A stretch of DNA of 10,327 bases from CAYXXZ01 sp964469165 (GCA_964469165.1 CAYXXZ010000097.1:1-10327); one strand, 5' to 3'. Shown: positions 1 to 5,493, counted from the first letter of the stretch. The notes: a model not told the origin generated them from the letters alone. Numbers and translations are program-made.

Positions 1-117
1 AGTTGTCAGTTGTCAGTTGTCAGTTGTCAGTTGTCAGTTGTCAGTTGTCAGTGAGGATGACACTCCACTGATAACTGTCAACTGAAAACTGTTAACTCAT
101 TCCTTACAAAATAAAAC
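1..117 (+). repeat. Heptamer array AGTTGTC x7 plus hairpin repeat, copy 1
   Basis: Seven perfect tandem AGTTGTC units occupy 1-49; the array may continue beyond the window edge. A hairpin follows: CAGTTGTCAGTG at 42-53 pairs with CACTGATAACTG at 66-77, with one G-T wobble. After that comes a degenerate run of related heptamers (AACTGTC, AACTGAA, AACTGTT) to about 100. The same unit recurs in direct orientation at 5507-5586 and inverted at 10238-10327. Homology with the 5507 copy runs to 117. It is an intergenic repeat with no coding capacity. Confidence 0.9.
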
Positions 118-131
118 GGTCAATTAAAGCA

Positions 132-161
132 ATTAAAGGGGTAATTAAAAGGGTCGTATTG
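132..161 (+). repeat. 30-bp direct repeat, left of cassette 1
   Basis: This 30-bp stretch matches 1026-1055 at 29 of 30 positions. The core contains GGGGTAATTAAA followed by GGGTCGTATTG. The pair brackets the first two-gene cassette. The right copy supplies the stop codon of the membrane-protein gene, so the repeat was probably joined to the cassette by insertion or recombination. Confidence 0.85.
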
Positions 162-213
162 AATATTTATTGGCCAGCCACCCTTGGCGTTTACTAAATA
201 TTTAATACGACCC
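151..213. repeat. 63-bp palindrome (GGGTCGTATT family)
   Basis: The arm 151-169 (GGGTCGTATTGAATATTTA) is complementary to 195-213 with one mismatch in 19, around a 25-nt centre. Its layout resembles the 61-bp GGGACGGAGGG palindromes at 1242 and 2260, and both arm types are preceded by an A-rich run and a G-run. It is probably a second REPIN- or MITE-like family. It lies just before the first cassette. Confidence 0.8.
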
Positions 214-340
214 CTTTATTGTTTTTGATGAAAACGGTAGGCTGATTACCCGGCAAGCAATATATTATGAGCAATGGGAAACATTAGTTGGTGGTGGAGA
301 ACTAATCGAGCAGGTTATAAAAATAGGAAGAAAAGCTCCA

Positions 341-589
341 TTGCCATTGCCAGTTGAAATTCAGCTCAAAATGAGAACTGTTGGTGAAGAAGTTAGGTCT
401 GATCTATGGGCTAGGAGAGTTAAAGCAGAGGCAATATTTATCGACAGATCAAAGATTCCAACAATAGAGCCGTACCACTATGGCCCTTGGATAAGTACGG
501 ACACTTCTGAATGGCTGAGGTCCAACCAGGCGATCAGGTCTTATCCGGTTGATTTTCAGGTTTGTCCAATTTCGTGTGTGGGGAATTAA
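341..589 (+). CDS. Hypothetical protein, first gene of cassette 1 (possibly 5'-truncated)
   Basis: The family is not recognised. From a TTG at 341 (GGAAGA lies about 9 nt upstream) it encodes 82 residues, rich in charged and aromatic residues, with no signal peptide or membrane segment. The same frame stays open back to 206, through the right arm of the 63-bp palindrome, giving 128 codons without an ATG. The coding sequence upstream of 341 (VFDENGRLITRQ...) looks protein-like, so the gene may have lost its original start when the palindrome was inserted. The stop TAA is immediately followed by the ATG of the membrane-protein gene at 590, which suggests translational coupling. AT-rich composition contrasts with the GC-rich genes to the right. 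A role as a toxin or tip domain is inference from context only. Confidence 0.5.
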   Translation: MPLPVEIQLKMRTVGEEVRSDLWARRVKAEAIFIDRSKIPTIEPYHYGPWISTDTSEWLRSNQAIRSYPVDFQVCPISCVGN

Positions 590-1030
590 ATGGTCAAGAA
601 TATTAGTACTCTATTTTCGGTAGCTATATACGCTATTTCTTGTGGGTTTTTTGTTTCTTTTATAAACGAGTTGCCAGTAACAAGTACAATGTCGAGTTAT
701 AGGCAGGAAATCGATAGTATTGGAAATAATAGTATGTCAGAGGATGAGTTCGAGCGGCTGAAGGCGCTGTCAGAAGATTCATTGGCGAGCATGAAACAAT
801 CTAATTTTTCCTCTAAGAGCTTTATACTGAACTTCCTTATCACTCCTGGGCTCGTAATCCTTATGAGCTATGTCTGGTATCGAATTGGCCTATCTCTACG
901 CAAGGATTCTCCATTGGTTATGTATGGCTCTTTTGCGATAAGTTTAATTCTCTTGGTGTTTTGTGGTTATTTCTACCAGCCAATAGTCCATGTCGCGAGT
1001 TTAGCTTTTGGTATTTTTGCGAAAAATTAA
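590..1030 (+). CDS. Small membrane protein, second gene of cassette 1
   Basis: A 146-residue protein of no recognised family. Hydrophobic segments lie at about residues 5-25, 78-98 and 108-128, with a weaker one at 130-143. A polar, acidic loop (about 30-75) separates the first two. It should sit in the inner membrane. The ATG directly follows the stop codon of the preceding gene, and GTGGGGAAT just upstream serves as ribosome-binding site. The terminal codons lie inside the right-hand 30-bp direct repeat, so the C-terminus may have been altered. A small, AT-rich, membrane-spanning protein coupled behind an unknown soluble protein fits the pattern of an immunity protein, but this is inference; no immunity family was identified. 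Confidence 0.7.
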   Translation: MVKNISTLFSVAIYAISCGFFVSFINELPVTSTMSSYRQEIDSIGNNSMSEDEFERLKALSEDSLASMKQSNFSSKSFILNFLITPGLVILMSYVWYRIGLSLRKDSPLVMYGSFAISLILLVFCGYFYQPIVHVASLAFGIFAKN

Positions 1031-1055
1031 AGGGGTAATTAAAGGGGTCGTATTG
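1026..1055 (+). repeat. 30-bp direct repeat, right of cassette 1
   Basis: This is the partner of 132-161, with 29/30 identity. It overlaps the last codons and stop of the gene ending at 1030. It is followed at once by a copy of the 18-bp GAATGGCACTTAGTTAAG-type motif at 1056. Confidence 0.85.
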
Positions 1056-1073
1056 GAATGACACTTAGTTAAA
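1056..1073 (+). repeat. 18-bp dispersed motif, copy 1
   Basis: GAATGACACTTAGTTAAA is a variant of the motif GAATGGCACTTAGTTAAG found at 2321-2338. Other copies are at 2048-2065 and, inverted, at 5489-5506. It could be the terminal inverted repeat of an insertion sequence; no transposase belonging to it is visible here. Confidence 0.6.
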
Positions 1074-1086
1074 GAGCGATCAAAAA

Positions 1087-1195
1087 GGGAACGGAGGGAT
1101 TAAAAATAACCAGCTTTAGCTACAGCAAGACGCTGGTATACGATAGTGTCGGGCGCAACACCCAGGTCACGGAACAGATCGCCGGCGCGAGCTAG
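1087..1195 (+). repeat. Direct repeat carrying 15-mer and Rhs fragment, left of cassette 2
   Basis: The stretch holds a variant of the 15-mer (one extra A), the linker ATTAAAAATAACC, and an 84-nt Rhs fragment. It aligns with 2145-2253 at roughly 90% identity by eye. With the 61-bp palindrome that follows each copy, it forms a repeated block on both sides of the 1342-1996 cassette. Confidence 0.8.
1112..1195 (+). pseudogene. Rhs/YD-repeat fragment 1
   Basis: Read in frame, the fragment gives SFSYSKTLVYDSVGR followed by about a dozen residues and a TAG stop. The YDxxGR core is the signature of Rhs/YD-repeat proteins, the large shell proteins that deliver C-terminal toxins. Only 27 codons remain. 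They have no start and are joined on the left to the repeat linker. It is too short to be functional and is best read as a recombination scar of an rhs gene. A near-identical fragment is at 2170-2256. Confidence 0.75.
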
Positions 1196-1241
1196 AAAAA
1201 AGGGGACGGAGGACAAAAGGGAGGACAAAAGGGGACAAAAG

Positions 1242-1302
1242 GGGACGGAGGGATTAAAAAATAACCCGTTGTAGATTGGTTAAAAAATAATCCCTCCGTC
1301 CC
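1242..1302. repeat. 61-bp palindrome A (REPIN/MITE-like)
   Basis: GGGACGGAGGGATTA at 1242-1256 is exactly complementary to 1288-1302. The centre holds a short AACC/GGTT stem around a loop containing GTAG. The element has the same length and layout as 2260-2320, and its arms match the ends bordering the RAYT gene (2437-2451 and 3231-3245). The stretch just left of it (1197-1241) is a slippage-like run of AAAAGGGGAC and AGGACAAAAGG units. Confidence 0.88.
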
Positions 1303-1341
1303 TTTATATTCTTTATATTGCGCGTTTTCTTAGGGCGTGTT

Positions 1342-1734
1342 ATGTCTGGCCAAGTAAGAAACGATATTTTTGATTATGGTAGGGGAGTACGAGATGGTGC
1401 TATATCCGTCGGAACAGGCCTTGTTAATTTTGGTGAGCAGGTGTTGAGGACAGGAACTATTGAAGCGAATAATGAATCCAAGGCTATGGATTCAGCGTTA
1501 AATGTTTATGTCACTAATAAAAATGTAAGAAGTCAAGTGAATAGGTCCGTGTATAACCGTGCAACGGATTTAAATAATTACTCTCCCTACAATATAGGGA
1601 AATTGGTCGGGCGTTTTATTACAGGTACACTCACAAGGCCTGTCGGAGTAGTAGCGGGAATCGGAGACGGCGCAGCGGCGCTCGAAAAAGGCCATGACTT
1701 TGTCGTTGGTGTTATATATGGCTCAGAGCGCTAA
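1342..1734 (+). CDS. Hypothetical protein, first gene of cassette 2
   Basis: A 130-residue protein of no recognised family. ATG 1342 is chosen over the upstream TTG 1318 because AGGGCG lies about 7 nt before it; the frame is open back to the palindrome arm at 1291. The N-terminal half is rich in Gly, Val and Asp (DYGRGVRDGAISVGTGLV), and the C-terminal half has a Gly/Ala/Val-rich stretch (LVGRFITGTLTRPVGVVAGI) that could be weakly membrane-seeking. No signal peptide or catalytic motif is seen. Its AT-rich composition, its place between Rhs fragments and the following membrane-protein gene suggest an orphan Rhs tip or small effector, but this is inference from context. Confidence 0.65.
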   Translation: MSGQVRNDIFDYGRGVRDGAISVGTGLVNFGEQVLRTGTIEANNESKAMDSALNVYVTNKNVRSQVNRSVYNRATDLNNYSPYNIGKLVGRFITGTLTRPVGVVAGIGDGAAALEKGHDFVVGVIYGSER

Positions 1735-1744
1735 GGAAAATTTT

Positions 1745-1996
1745 ATGATTTTATTGAAAAAAATCCAAGAAGATATAGATTTATTGACGTTTGTAGTCTG
1801 CTTTGTTTTTTTTACTTTTCTTTTGCTGTACTTATTCAAGTATTGGTTTGTAGTGTATATCGTATTGTTCTTTGTCAGTGCTTGGAGCATATTTAAAGTG
1901 CCACAGGGGTGGAGAAAGACGAGAAGCGGAGTTGTTGCGTATTTTTCAAGCTATATAATTTCCGCAATTATAGGATTCGCATTTATTACGGTGTGA
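1745..1996 (+). CDS. Small three-helix membrane protein, second gene of cassette 2
   Basis: An 83-residue, very hydrophobic protein with segments at about 12-30, 33-50 and 63-82; a basic loop (WRKTRS) lies between the second and third. ATG 1745 is preferred because AAGGA lies 8 nt upstream, overlapping the stop of the preceding gene; the longer frame from 1694 would overlap that gene by 41 nt. The gap to the preceding gene is 10 nt, so the two are surely co-transcribed. As with 590-1030, an immunity-type role is plausible by position and architecture only; the protein family is not recognised. Confidence 0.7.
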   Translation: MILLKKIQEDIDLLTFVVCFVFFTFLLLYLFKYWFVVYIVLFFVSAWSIFKVPQGWRKTRSGVVAYFSSYIISAIIGFAFITV

Positions 1997-2036
1997 GAAA
2001 AAACAAGAAGTGGCGGGGGTCATATCAAGGCAAAAG

Positions 2037-2159
2037 GGGACGGAGGGGAATGGCACTTACTTAAGTCGAAACCCCATAAAATCATATGGTTAAAGAGGCA
2101 AAAGGGGACGGAGGGATTAAAGGGAAAAAGGAAAAAAGAAAAAGGGGACGGAGGGATTA
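2037..2159 (+). repeat. Cluster of 15-mer copies and 18-bp motif copy 2
   Basis: The stretch after cassette 2 carries no gene. It holds a partial copy (GGGACGGAGGGG) at 2037-2048 running straight into the 18-bp motif GAATGGCACTTACTTAAG (2048-2065), then exact GGGACGGAGGGATTA copies at 2105-2119 and 2145-2159 separated by an A/G-rich spacer. The phrase GTTAAAGAG before the 2105 copy also occurs before the copy at 1087, which extends the direct-repeat relationship around cassette 2. Confidence 0.8.
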
Positions 2160-2169
2160 AAAAATAACC

Positions 2170-2256
2170 AGCTTTAGCTACAGCAAGACGCTGGTGTACG
2201 ACAGTGTCGGGCGTAGCACCCAGGCCACGGAACAGATCGCGGGCGCCCGCGGATAA
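2170..2256 (+). pseudogene. Rhs/YD-repeat fragment 2
   Basis: Twenty-eight codons plus TAA, nearly the same as the fragment at 1112-1195 (SFSYSKTLVYDSVGR at the start, then a few substitutions). Left and right junctions are the same type: repeat linker on the left and an A-rich run leading to a 61-bp palindrome on the right. It is a scar of an Rhs core gene with no capacity to encode a working protein. Confidence 0.75.
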
Positions 2257-2259
2257 AAG

Positions 2260-2320
2260 GGGACGGAGGGATTAAAAAGTAACCAGTTGTAGATTGGTTA
2301 AAAAATAATCCCTCCGTCCC
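2260..2320. repeat. 61-bp palindrome B (REPIN/MITE-like)
   Basis: The arms GGGACGGAGGGATTA at 2260-2274 and 2306-2320 are exactly complementary. An inner stem AACCA/TGGTT encloses a loop containing GTAG. It is identical in length and nearly identical in sequence to 1242-1302. An 18-bp motif copy (2321-2338) abuts its right end with no gap. Confidence 0.9.
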
Positions 2321-2338
2321 GAATGGCACTTAGTTAAG
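2321..2338 (+). repeat. 18-bp dispersed motif, copy 3
   Basis: GAATGGCACTTAGTTAAG directly follows palindrome B. The inverted counterpart at 5489-5506 (CTTAAGTCAGTGCCATTC) differs at one or two positions. The two together bracket 2321-5506. Whether this is a true element boundary cannot be decided here. Confidence 0.6.
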
Positions 2339-2365
2339 CACAAGTCTTTGACATAGCTATAAAAA

Positions 2366-2427
2366 AGACCGGCCCAGTGGTAGGCTGTAAATCACCAAAC
2401 CTACCGCTTTCCCACCGGAGCCGATCT
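2366..2427. other. Imperfect 62-nt stem-loop of unknown role
   Basis: AGACCGGC (2366-2373) can pair with GCCGATCT (2420-2427) with one mismatch, and GGTAGG (2379-2384) pairs perfectly with CCTACC (2400-2405) around a 15-nt loop. It lies between palindrome B and the RAYT unit, next to the 18-bp motif. It may be part of an insertion-sequence end or a small structured RNA. No gene is seen in 2339-2436. Confidence 0.4.
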
Positions 2428-2436
2428 CGGCAAAAG

Positions 2437-3245
2437 GGGACGGAGGGATTAAAAAGCAACCAGCTTTTGAGCGGCTAATAAAGTTATGTAAAATCTACTG
2501 ACAGAGGCAAATGCAAGGGAGCTGCGATGCCAAGGCGAGCGAGACATTATGTCCCACACCAACCCTATCACGTGGTCCAGCGAGGAAACAATCGGGAGGT
2601 TTGTTTTGTCGAACCAGAAAATTACCAGTTTTACTTGGAGTTATGGCGTGAGGTATCGTGTCGGTATGGTGTTGATGTCCATGCTTACTGCCTGATGACC
2701 AACCATGTTCATTTTCTGGCAACTCCGGGGCGGATGGAGTCGTTGTCAAATACGCTAAAAGTTGTGGGTAGTCGTTATGCCCAATACATGAATTTGAAAT
2801 ACAAGCGGACAGGCACCTTGTGGGAAGGAAGACACAAAGCCAGTTTGGTTCAAAGTGAAAACTATCTATTGATCTGCTATCGATATATCGAACTAAATCC
2901 CGTCAGGGCTGGCATGGTGAATCGTCCCGAAGAGTATCGCTGGTCCAGTTACGGTGTTAACGGGTGGGGTGATGCAAGCTGGCTGACGCCCCATGAGGAG
3001 TATTTACGGCTTGGCAGGGAGAAAGAGGAGCGAGCATTCGCCTATCGTGAGCTTTTTAAGTATCAATTGAGCGACGAGGATTTGCACGCGATTCGAAAGT
3101 CGGCTCATTACAGCCAACCATTGGGAGACGACCGCTTCTGCCAGCAAATTGAGAGAAAGTATGGAATCAAAGTTGGCCACATGAAGAGAGGAAGACCGAG
3201 GAAGAGCGATGACAGAGATTGATCAGAAAATAATCCCTCCGTCCC
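2437..3245 (+). mobile_element. RAYT unit bounded by inverted 15-mers
   Basis: The exact 15-mer GGGACGGAGGGATTA at 2437-2451 and its exact complement at 3231-3245 enclose the transposase gene, giving an 809-bp unit. These ends match the arms of the two 61-bp palindromes, consistent with the RAYT acting on the dispersed repeats. The left interior (AACCAGCTTTTGAGCGGCTAA) is also found after the solo 15-mer copy at 5086. RAYTs are usually domesticated single-copy genes rather than freely jumping elements, so mobility is not implied. Confidence 0.7.
2527..3222 (+). CDS. REP-associated tyrosine transposase (RAYT, Y1 HUH family)
   Basis: A 231-residue HUH single-strand DNA transposase-like protein of the IS200-related Y1 superfamily. 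The HUH metal-binding motif is His60-Val-His62 within YCLMTNHVHFLATP, and the probable nucleophilic tyrosine is Tyr120 in the typical YIELNPVRAGMV motif. The N-terminus MPRRARHYVPHQPYHVVQRGNN is typical of RAYTs. The C-terminal tail (about 196-228) ends in a basic KRGRPRK AT-hook-like stretch that may help DNA binding. RAYTs nick and move short palindromic repeats (REPs/REPINs), and matching palindromes lie on both sides. ATG 2527 has GGGAGC about 8 nt upstream. The frame is intact over the full family length, so the protein may be functional. Confidence 0.93.
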   Translation: MPRRARHYVPHQPYHVVQRGNNREVCFVEPENYQFYLELWREVSCRYGVDVHAYCLMTNHVHFLATPGRMESLSNTLKVVGSRYAQYMNLKYKRTGTLWEGRHKASLVQSENYLLICYRYIELNPVRAGMVNRPEEYRWSSYGVNGWGDASWLTPHEEYLRLGREKEERAFAYRELFKYQLSDEDLHAIRKSAHYSQPLGDDRFCQQIERKYGIKVGHMKRGRPRKSDDRD

Positions 3246-3332
3246 CTTTCTAAGGGCTGGGACATATCATCGCCAACCATTGCGGGGACATTCTTATGGG
3301 CGGGATGCCTTTCTTATCGAGGGTAATGAGTA

Positions 3333-4868
3333 ATGCCGGAAATCAAGCCCCCAGGTGTTTATAAGCCCGAATACGCGGTTGTTGCCAATACCATCACTGA
3401 GGCAGATACGGCTGTTGCCGCCTTCATCGGTTACACCCAAAAAGCGGATAACGTCGACGGAAGCGTGTGCAACAGGCCTTGGCTGATTTCCTCCCTGGCG
3501 GAATTTGAAAGGGTTTTCGGCGCGGCGCCGACACCGCATTTCAGCATTGAAGAAAAACCCTCGACGGCGGGGGAGAAGCCGGCGTTTTCGCTGGATGGGC
3601 GCGATTACTGGGTACACCAAAGCGAGGGTAAAGCGGGTGGCAGATATCTGCTCTATTACGGAATACAGCTGTTTTTCCTCAACGGCGGCTCCACCTGCCA
3701 GGTGGTTTCGGTGGGGAATTACGACGAGGATGTCAGCGCCGAGGCGCTGACCGGCGGGCTCGATGCCCTTGCCGGTGAACAGGAGCCGGCCATGGTGATC
3801 ATTCCCGACGCGGTATTGTTGGACGACCCCGCTTGCCAAGCCGTGCAGCGCGCCTGTCTGCGGCATTGTGGCGAAACGAAAAGTCGTTTCGCGCTGTTGG
3901 ATATCAGGAGCGGGGACAGGAATCGCAACCATCCCGACGGCGACTGTATCGAACGCTTCCGCGCCGGCATCGGTGATACCTATCTGAGTTACGGCGCTGT
4001 CTATTACCCCTGGCTCAACACCACGCTGGCGGCGGAGACGGATATCGGCCACCGCAACATCGCCAACCCCGATACGCTCGCAACCCTGCTGCACAGGGAA
4101 CGTACGCTCGACGGTGCGCGCTCGCGAAAATCCACCGGGTTTCCGCGAGCGCGGGGCGGCTTGTCCAGCAAGCCGTTGTTCGACGAAGCCGATGCGCTTT
4201 TTGGCAAGGGCGGGTTCAGTGACGAAGCCATCGCGACAAGCCCCCTGTACGCGGCCCTGCTGAGGGCGTGCCGGGCCCGGCTCGCTGTGCTGCCACCCGC
4301 CGCTGCATTGGCCGGCGTTTATGCGCGGATGGATGGTGAGAGGGGAGTATGGAAGGCCCCCGCCAATATTGCGCTTCACGGCGTCGAATCGCCGGCTGTC
4401 GCCATCAACGATCAGCAACAGGCGGATTTGAACACGCCGAAAGATAGCAAGGCCGTCAACGCCATAAGGACGTTCGCCGGCAAGGGTACGCTGGTGTGGG
4501 GCGCGCGCACCCTGGCGGGCAACGACAATGAATGGCGATATGTTTCTGTGCGCCGAACCGCCATCATGTTCGAAAACACGATCCTCCGCGCCTGCCAGCG
4601 CCATAGATCCAGGCCCAATGACGCGCAGACCTGGACCCTGGTAAAGCATGAGATCGAGCACTTTCTGACAGGCATCTGGCGGCGCGGAGGGCTGATGGGA
4701 GCAACGCCGAAAGAGGCCTTTGCCGTGCTGATCGGCACCGGAAGCACGATGACGGCCGCCGATGTCGCCAGCGGCCTGATGGTTGTCAATGTCATGGTGG
4801 CAATGACCCAGCCCGCGGAATTCATCGTGCTTTCCATCAAGTTGCGAATGGAGCAGGCTCAGAGCTGA
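3333..4868 (+). CDS. Tail sheath protein of a contractile injection system or phage tail
   Basis: A 511-residue protein of the contractile tail sheath family, whose subunits polymerise around the inner tube and contract to drive it through a target membrane. The N-terminus MPEIKPPGVYKPE is the usual sheath start. The middle contains HPDGDCIERFRAGIG followed by YLSYGAVYYPWLN, and the C-terminal domain (about 384-505) shows the conserved order VWGARTLAG, EWRYVSVRRT, PNDAQTW, FLTGIWRRGGLMGATPKEAF and QPAEFIVLSI. Length and motifs point to the extracellular injection system (Afp/PVC-like) type rather than T6SS TssC. GAGGG lies about 9 nt before ATG 3333. No tube, baseplate, spike or ATPase gene lies nearby: the upstream side is the RAYT repeat end and the downstream side a converging gene remnant. 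It is therefore an orphan or the edge of a broken locus. The segment LRACQRHRSRPND is less typical than the rest. Confidence 0.9.
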   Translation: MPEIKPPGVYKPEYAVVANTITEADTAVAAFIGYTQKADNVDGSVCNRPWLISSLAEFERVFGAAPTPHFSIEEKPSTAGEKPAFSLDGRDYWVHQSEGKAGGRYLLYYGIQLFFLNGGSTCQVVSVGNYDEDVSAEALTGGLDALAGEQEPAMVIIPDAVLLDDPACQAVQRACLRHCGETKSRFALLDIRSGDRNRNHPDGDCIERFRAGIGDTYLSYGAVYYPWLNTTLAAETDIGHRNIANPDTLATLLHRERTLDGARSRKSTGFPRARGGLSSKPLFDEADALFGKGGFSDEAIATSPLYAALLRACRARLAVLPPAAALAGVYARMDGERGVWKAPANIALHGVESPAVAINDQQQADLNTPKDSKAVNAIRTFAGKGTLVWGARTLAGNDNEWRYVSVRRTAIMFENTILRACQRHRSRPNDAQTWTLVKHEIEHFLTGIWRRGGLMGATPKEAFAVLIGTGSTMTAADVASGLMVVNVMVAMTQPAEFIVLSIKLRMEQAQS

Positions 4869-4878
4869 CCGCGCAGGC

Positions 4879-5079
4879 TTACAACTGTTGCGCGGCGAAG
4901 GTATCGCAGTTGCCCAGATTGCCCGATTGAAAGCCGCGCTTGAACCACCTTGTGCGCTGCTCGGAAGTGCCATGCGTGAAGCTGTCCGGTACCACGGTGC
5001 CTTGCGCCTGATGTTGCAAGCGGTCGTCGCCGATGGCCGCCGCCGCGGTGAGGGCTTCCTGGAGGTCGCCCGACTCCAA
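4879..5079 (-). pseudogene. ypfJ: C-terminal remnant of a YpfJ-type neutral zinc metallopeptidase
   Basis: On the minus strand, about 66 codons encode LESGDLQEALTAAAAIGDDR, then VVPDSFTHGTSEQRTRWFKR and a stop after CDTFAAQQL. This is the characteristic C-terminus of the YpfJ / putative neutral zinc metallopeptidase family, whose members are usually close to 300 residues. The N-terminal membrane segment and the catalytic HExxH region are missing. Homology breaks off at about 5080, exactly where the 15-mer repeat copy begins (5086), so insertion or recombination at the repeat removed the 5' part. It converges on the sheath gene with a 10-nt gap between stop codons. It cannot encode an active peptidase. 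Confidence 0.85.
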
Positions 5080-5085
5080 CAAAAG

Positions 5086-5131
5086 GGGACGGAGGGATTA
5101 AAAAATAACCAGCTTTTAAGCTGCTAATGAA
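5086..5131 (+). repeat. Solo 15-mer copy with RAYT left-end sequence
   Basis: GGGACGGAGGGATTA at 5086-5100 is followed by ATAACCAGCTTTTAAGCTGC and TAATGAAG. This matches the left end of the RAYT unit (2437-2483) well beyond the 15-mer, but no transposase gene follows. It lies between the truncated metallopeptidase remnant and the Rhs fragment and marks the breakpoint of both. Positions 5132-5175 hold nothing recognisable. Confidence 0.75.
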
Positions 5132-5175
5132 GCGGCGGGGATTAAGTCTTGCGTTTTGCCTTTTAGGTCTAATGA

Positions 5176-5493
5176 TTTAGGGGCGGTAGGCCCACCAGCC
5201 GGGGCCTCACCGTCACCTCGCGGGTGGACATCACGGGCAAGAACCAGCAGAAAGTGGAAGTGCGCGACGAGCTCGACAACCTGGTCTCGGTCACCGACAA
5301 CGCCGGCAAGACCACCACCTACACCTACGACGCCTACGGCCAGATGCTGACCCTGACGCCCCCGGCGGTGTCCGGCCTTACGGTGAGCCCCACCACCATC
5401 ACCTACGACAAGCACGGGCACCCACCAAAGCAGCGGGAATGGAATAAAAACGGGAAAAACGTAGACAATGAATCAAAATCCACATGGGCTTAA
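5176..5493 (+). pseudogene. Rhs/YD-repeat fragment 3
   Basis: The open frame (from 5176, no convincing start) encodes about 75 residues of Rhs core: a segment with VDITGKNQQKVEVRDELDNL, then TTTYTYDAYGQMLTLTPP and TTITYDKHG, carrying two YD-type repeats. After about 5417 the translation (HPPKQREWNKNGKN...) no longer looks like Rhs and the composition turns AT-rich, up to a stop at 5493. The GC-rich core matches the style of the two short Rhs fragments upstream. The piece is cut at both ends and is a gene relic. Intact Rhs proteins exceed a thousand residues and encapsulate a C-terminal toxin. Confidence 0.8.

Noticed and set aside
1..49. CRISPR-like array
   Set aside because: The 7-nt unit repeats without spacers; it is a simple tandem repeat, and no cas gene is present.
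2495..2749. Minus-strand frame overlapping the RAYT start
   Set aside because: Antisense to the RAYT gene; low-complexity His/Thr/Pro-rich translation.
3294..4973. 559-codon open frame on the minus strand
   Set aside because: It is the antisense shadow of the GC-rich sheath gene; the composition is Arg/Gly/Gln-rich with no domain, and the plus-strand frame has clear sheath motifs.
4888..5127. Plus-strand frame downstream of the sheath
   Set aside because: Antisense to the YpfJ C-terminal remnant, which matches a known conserved C-terminus.
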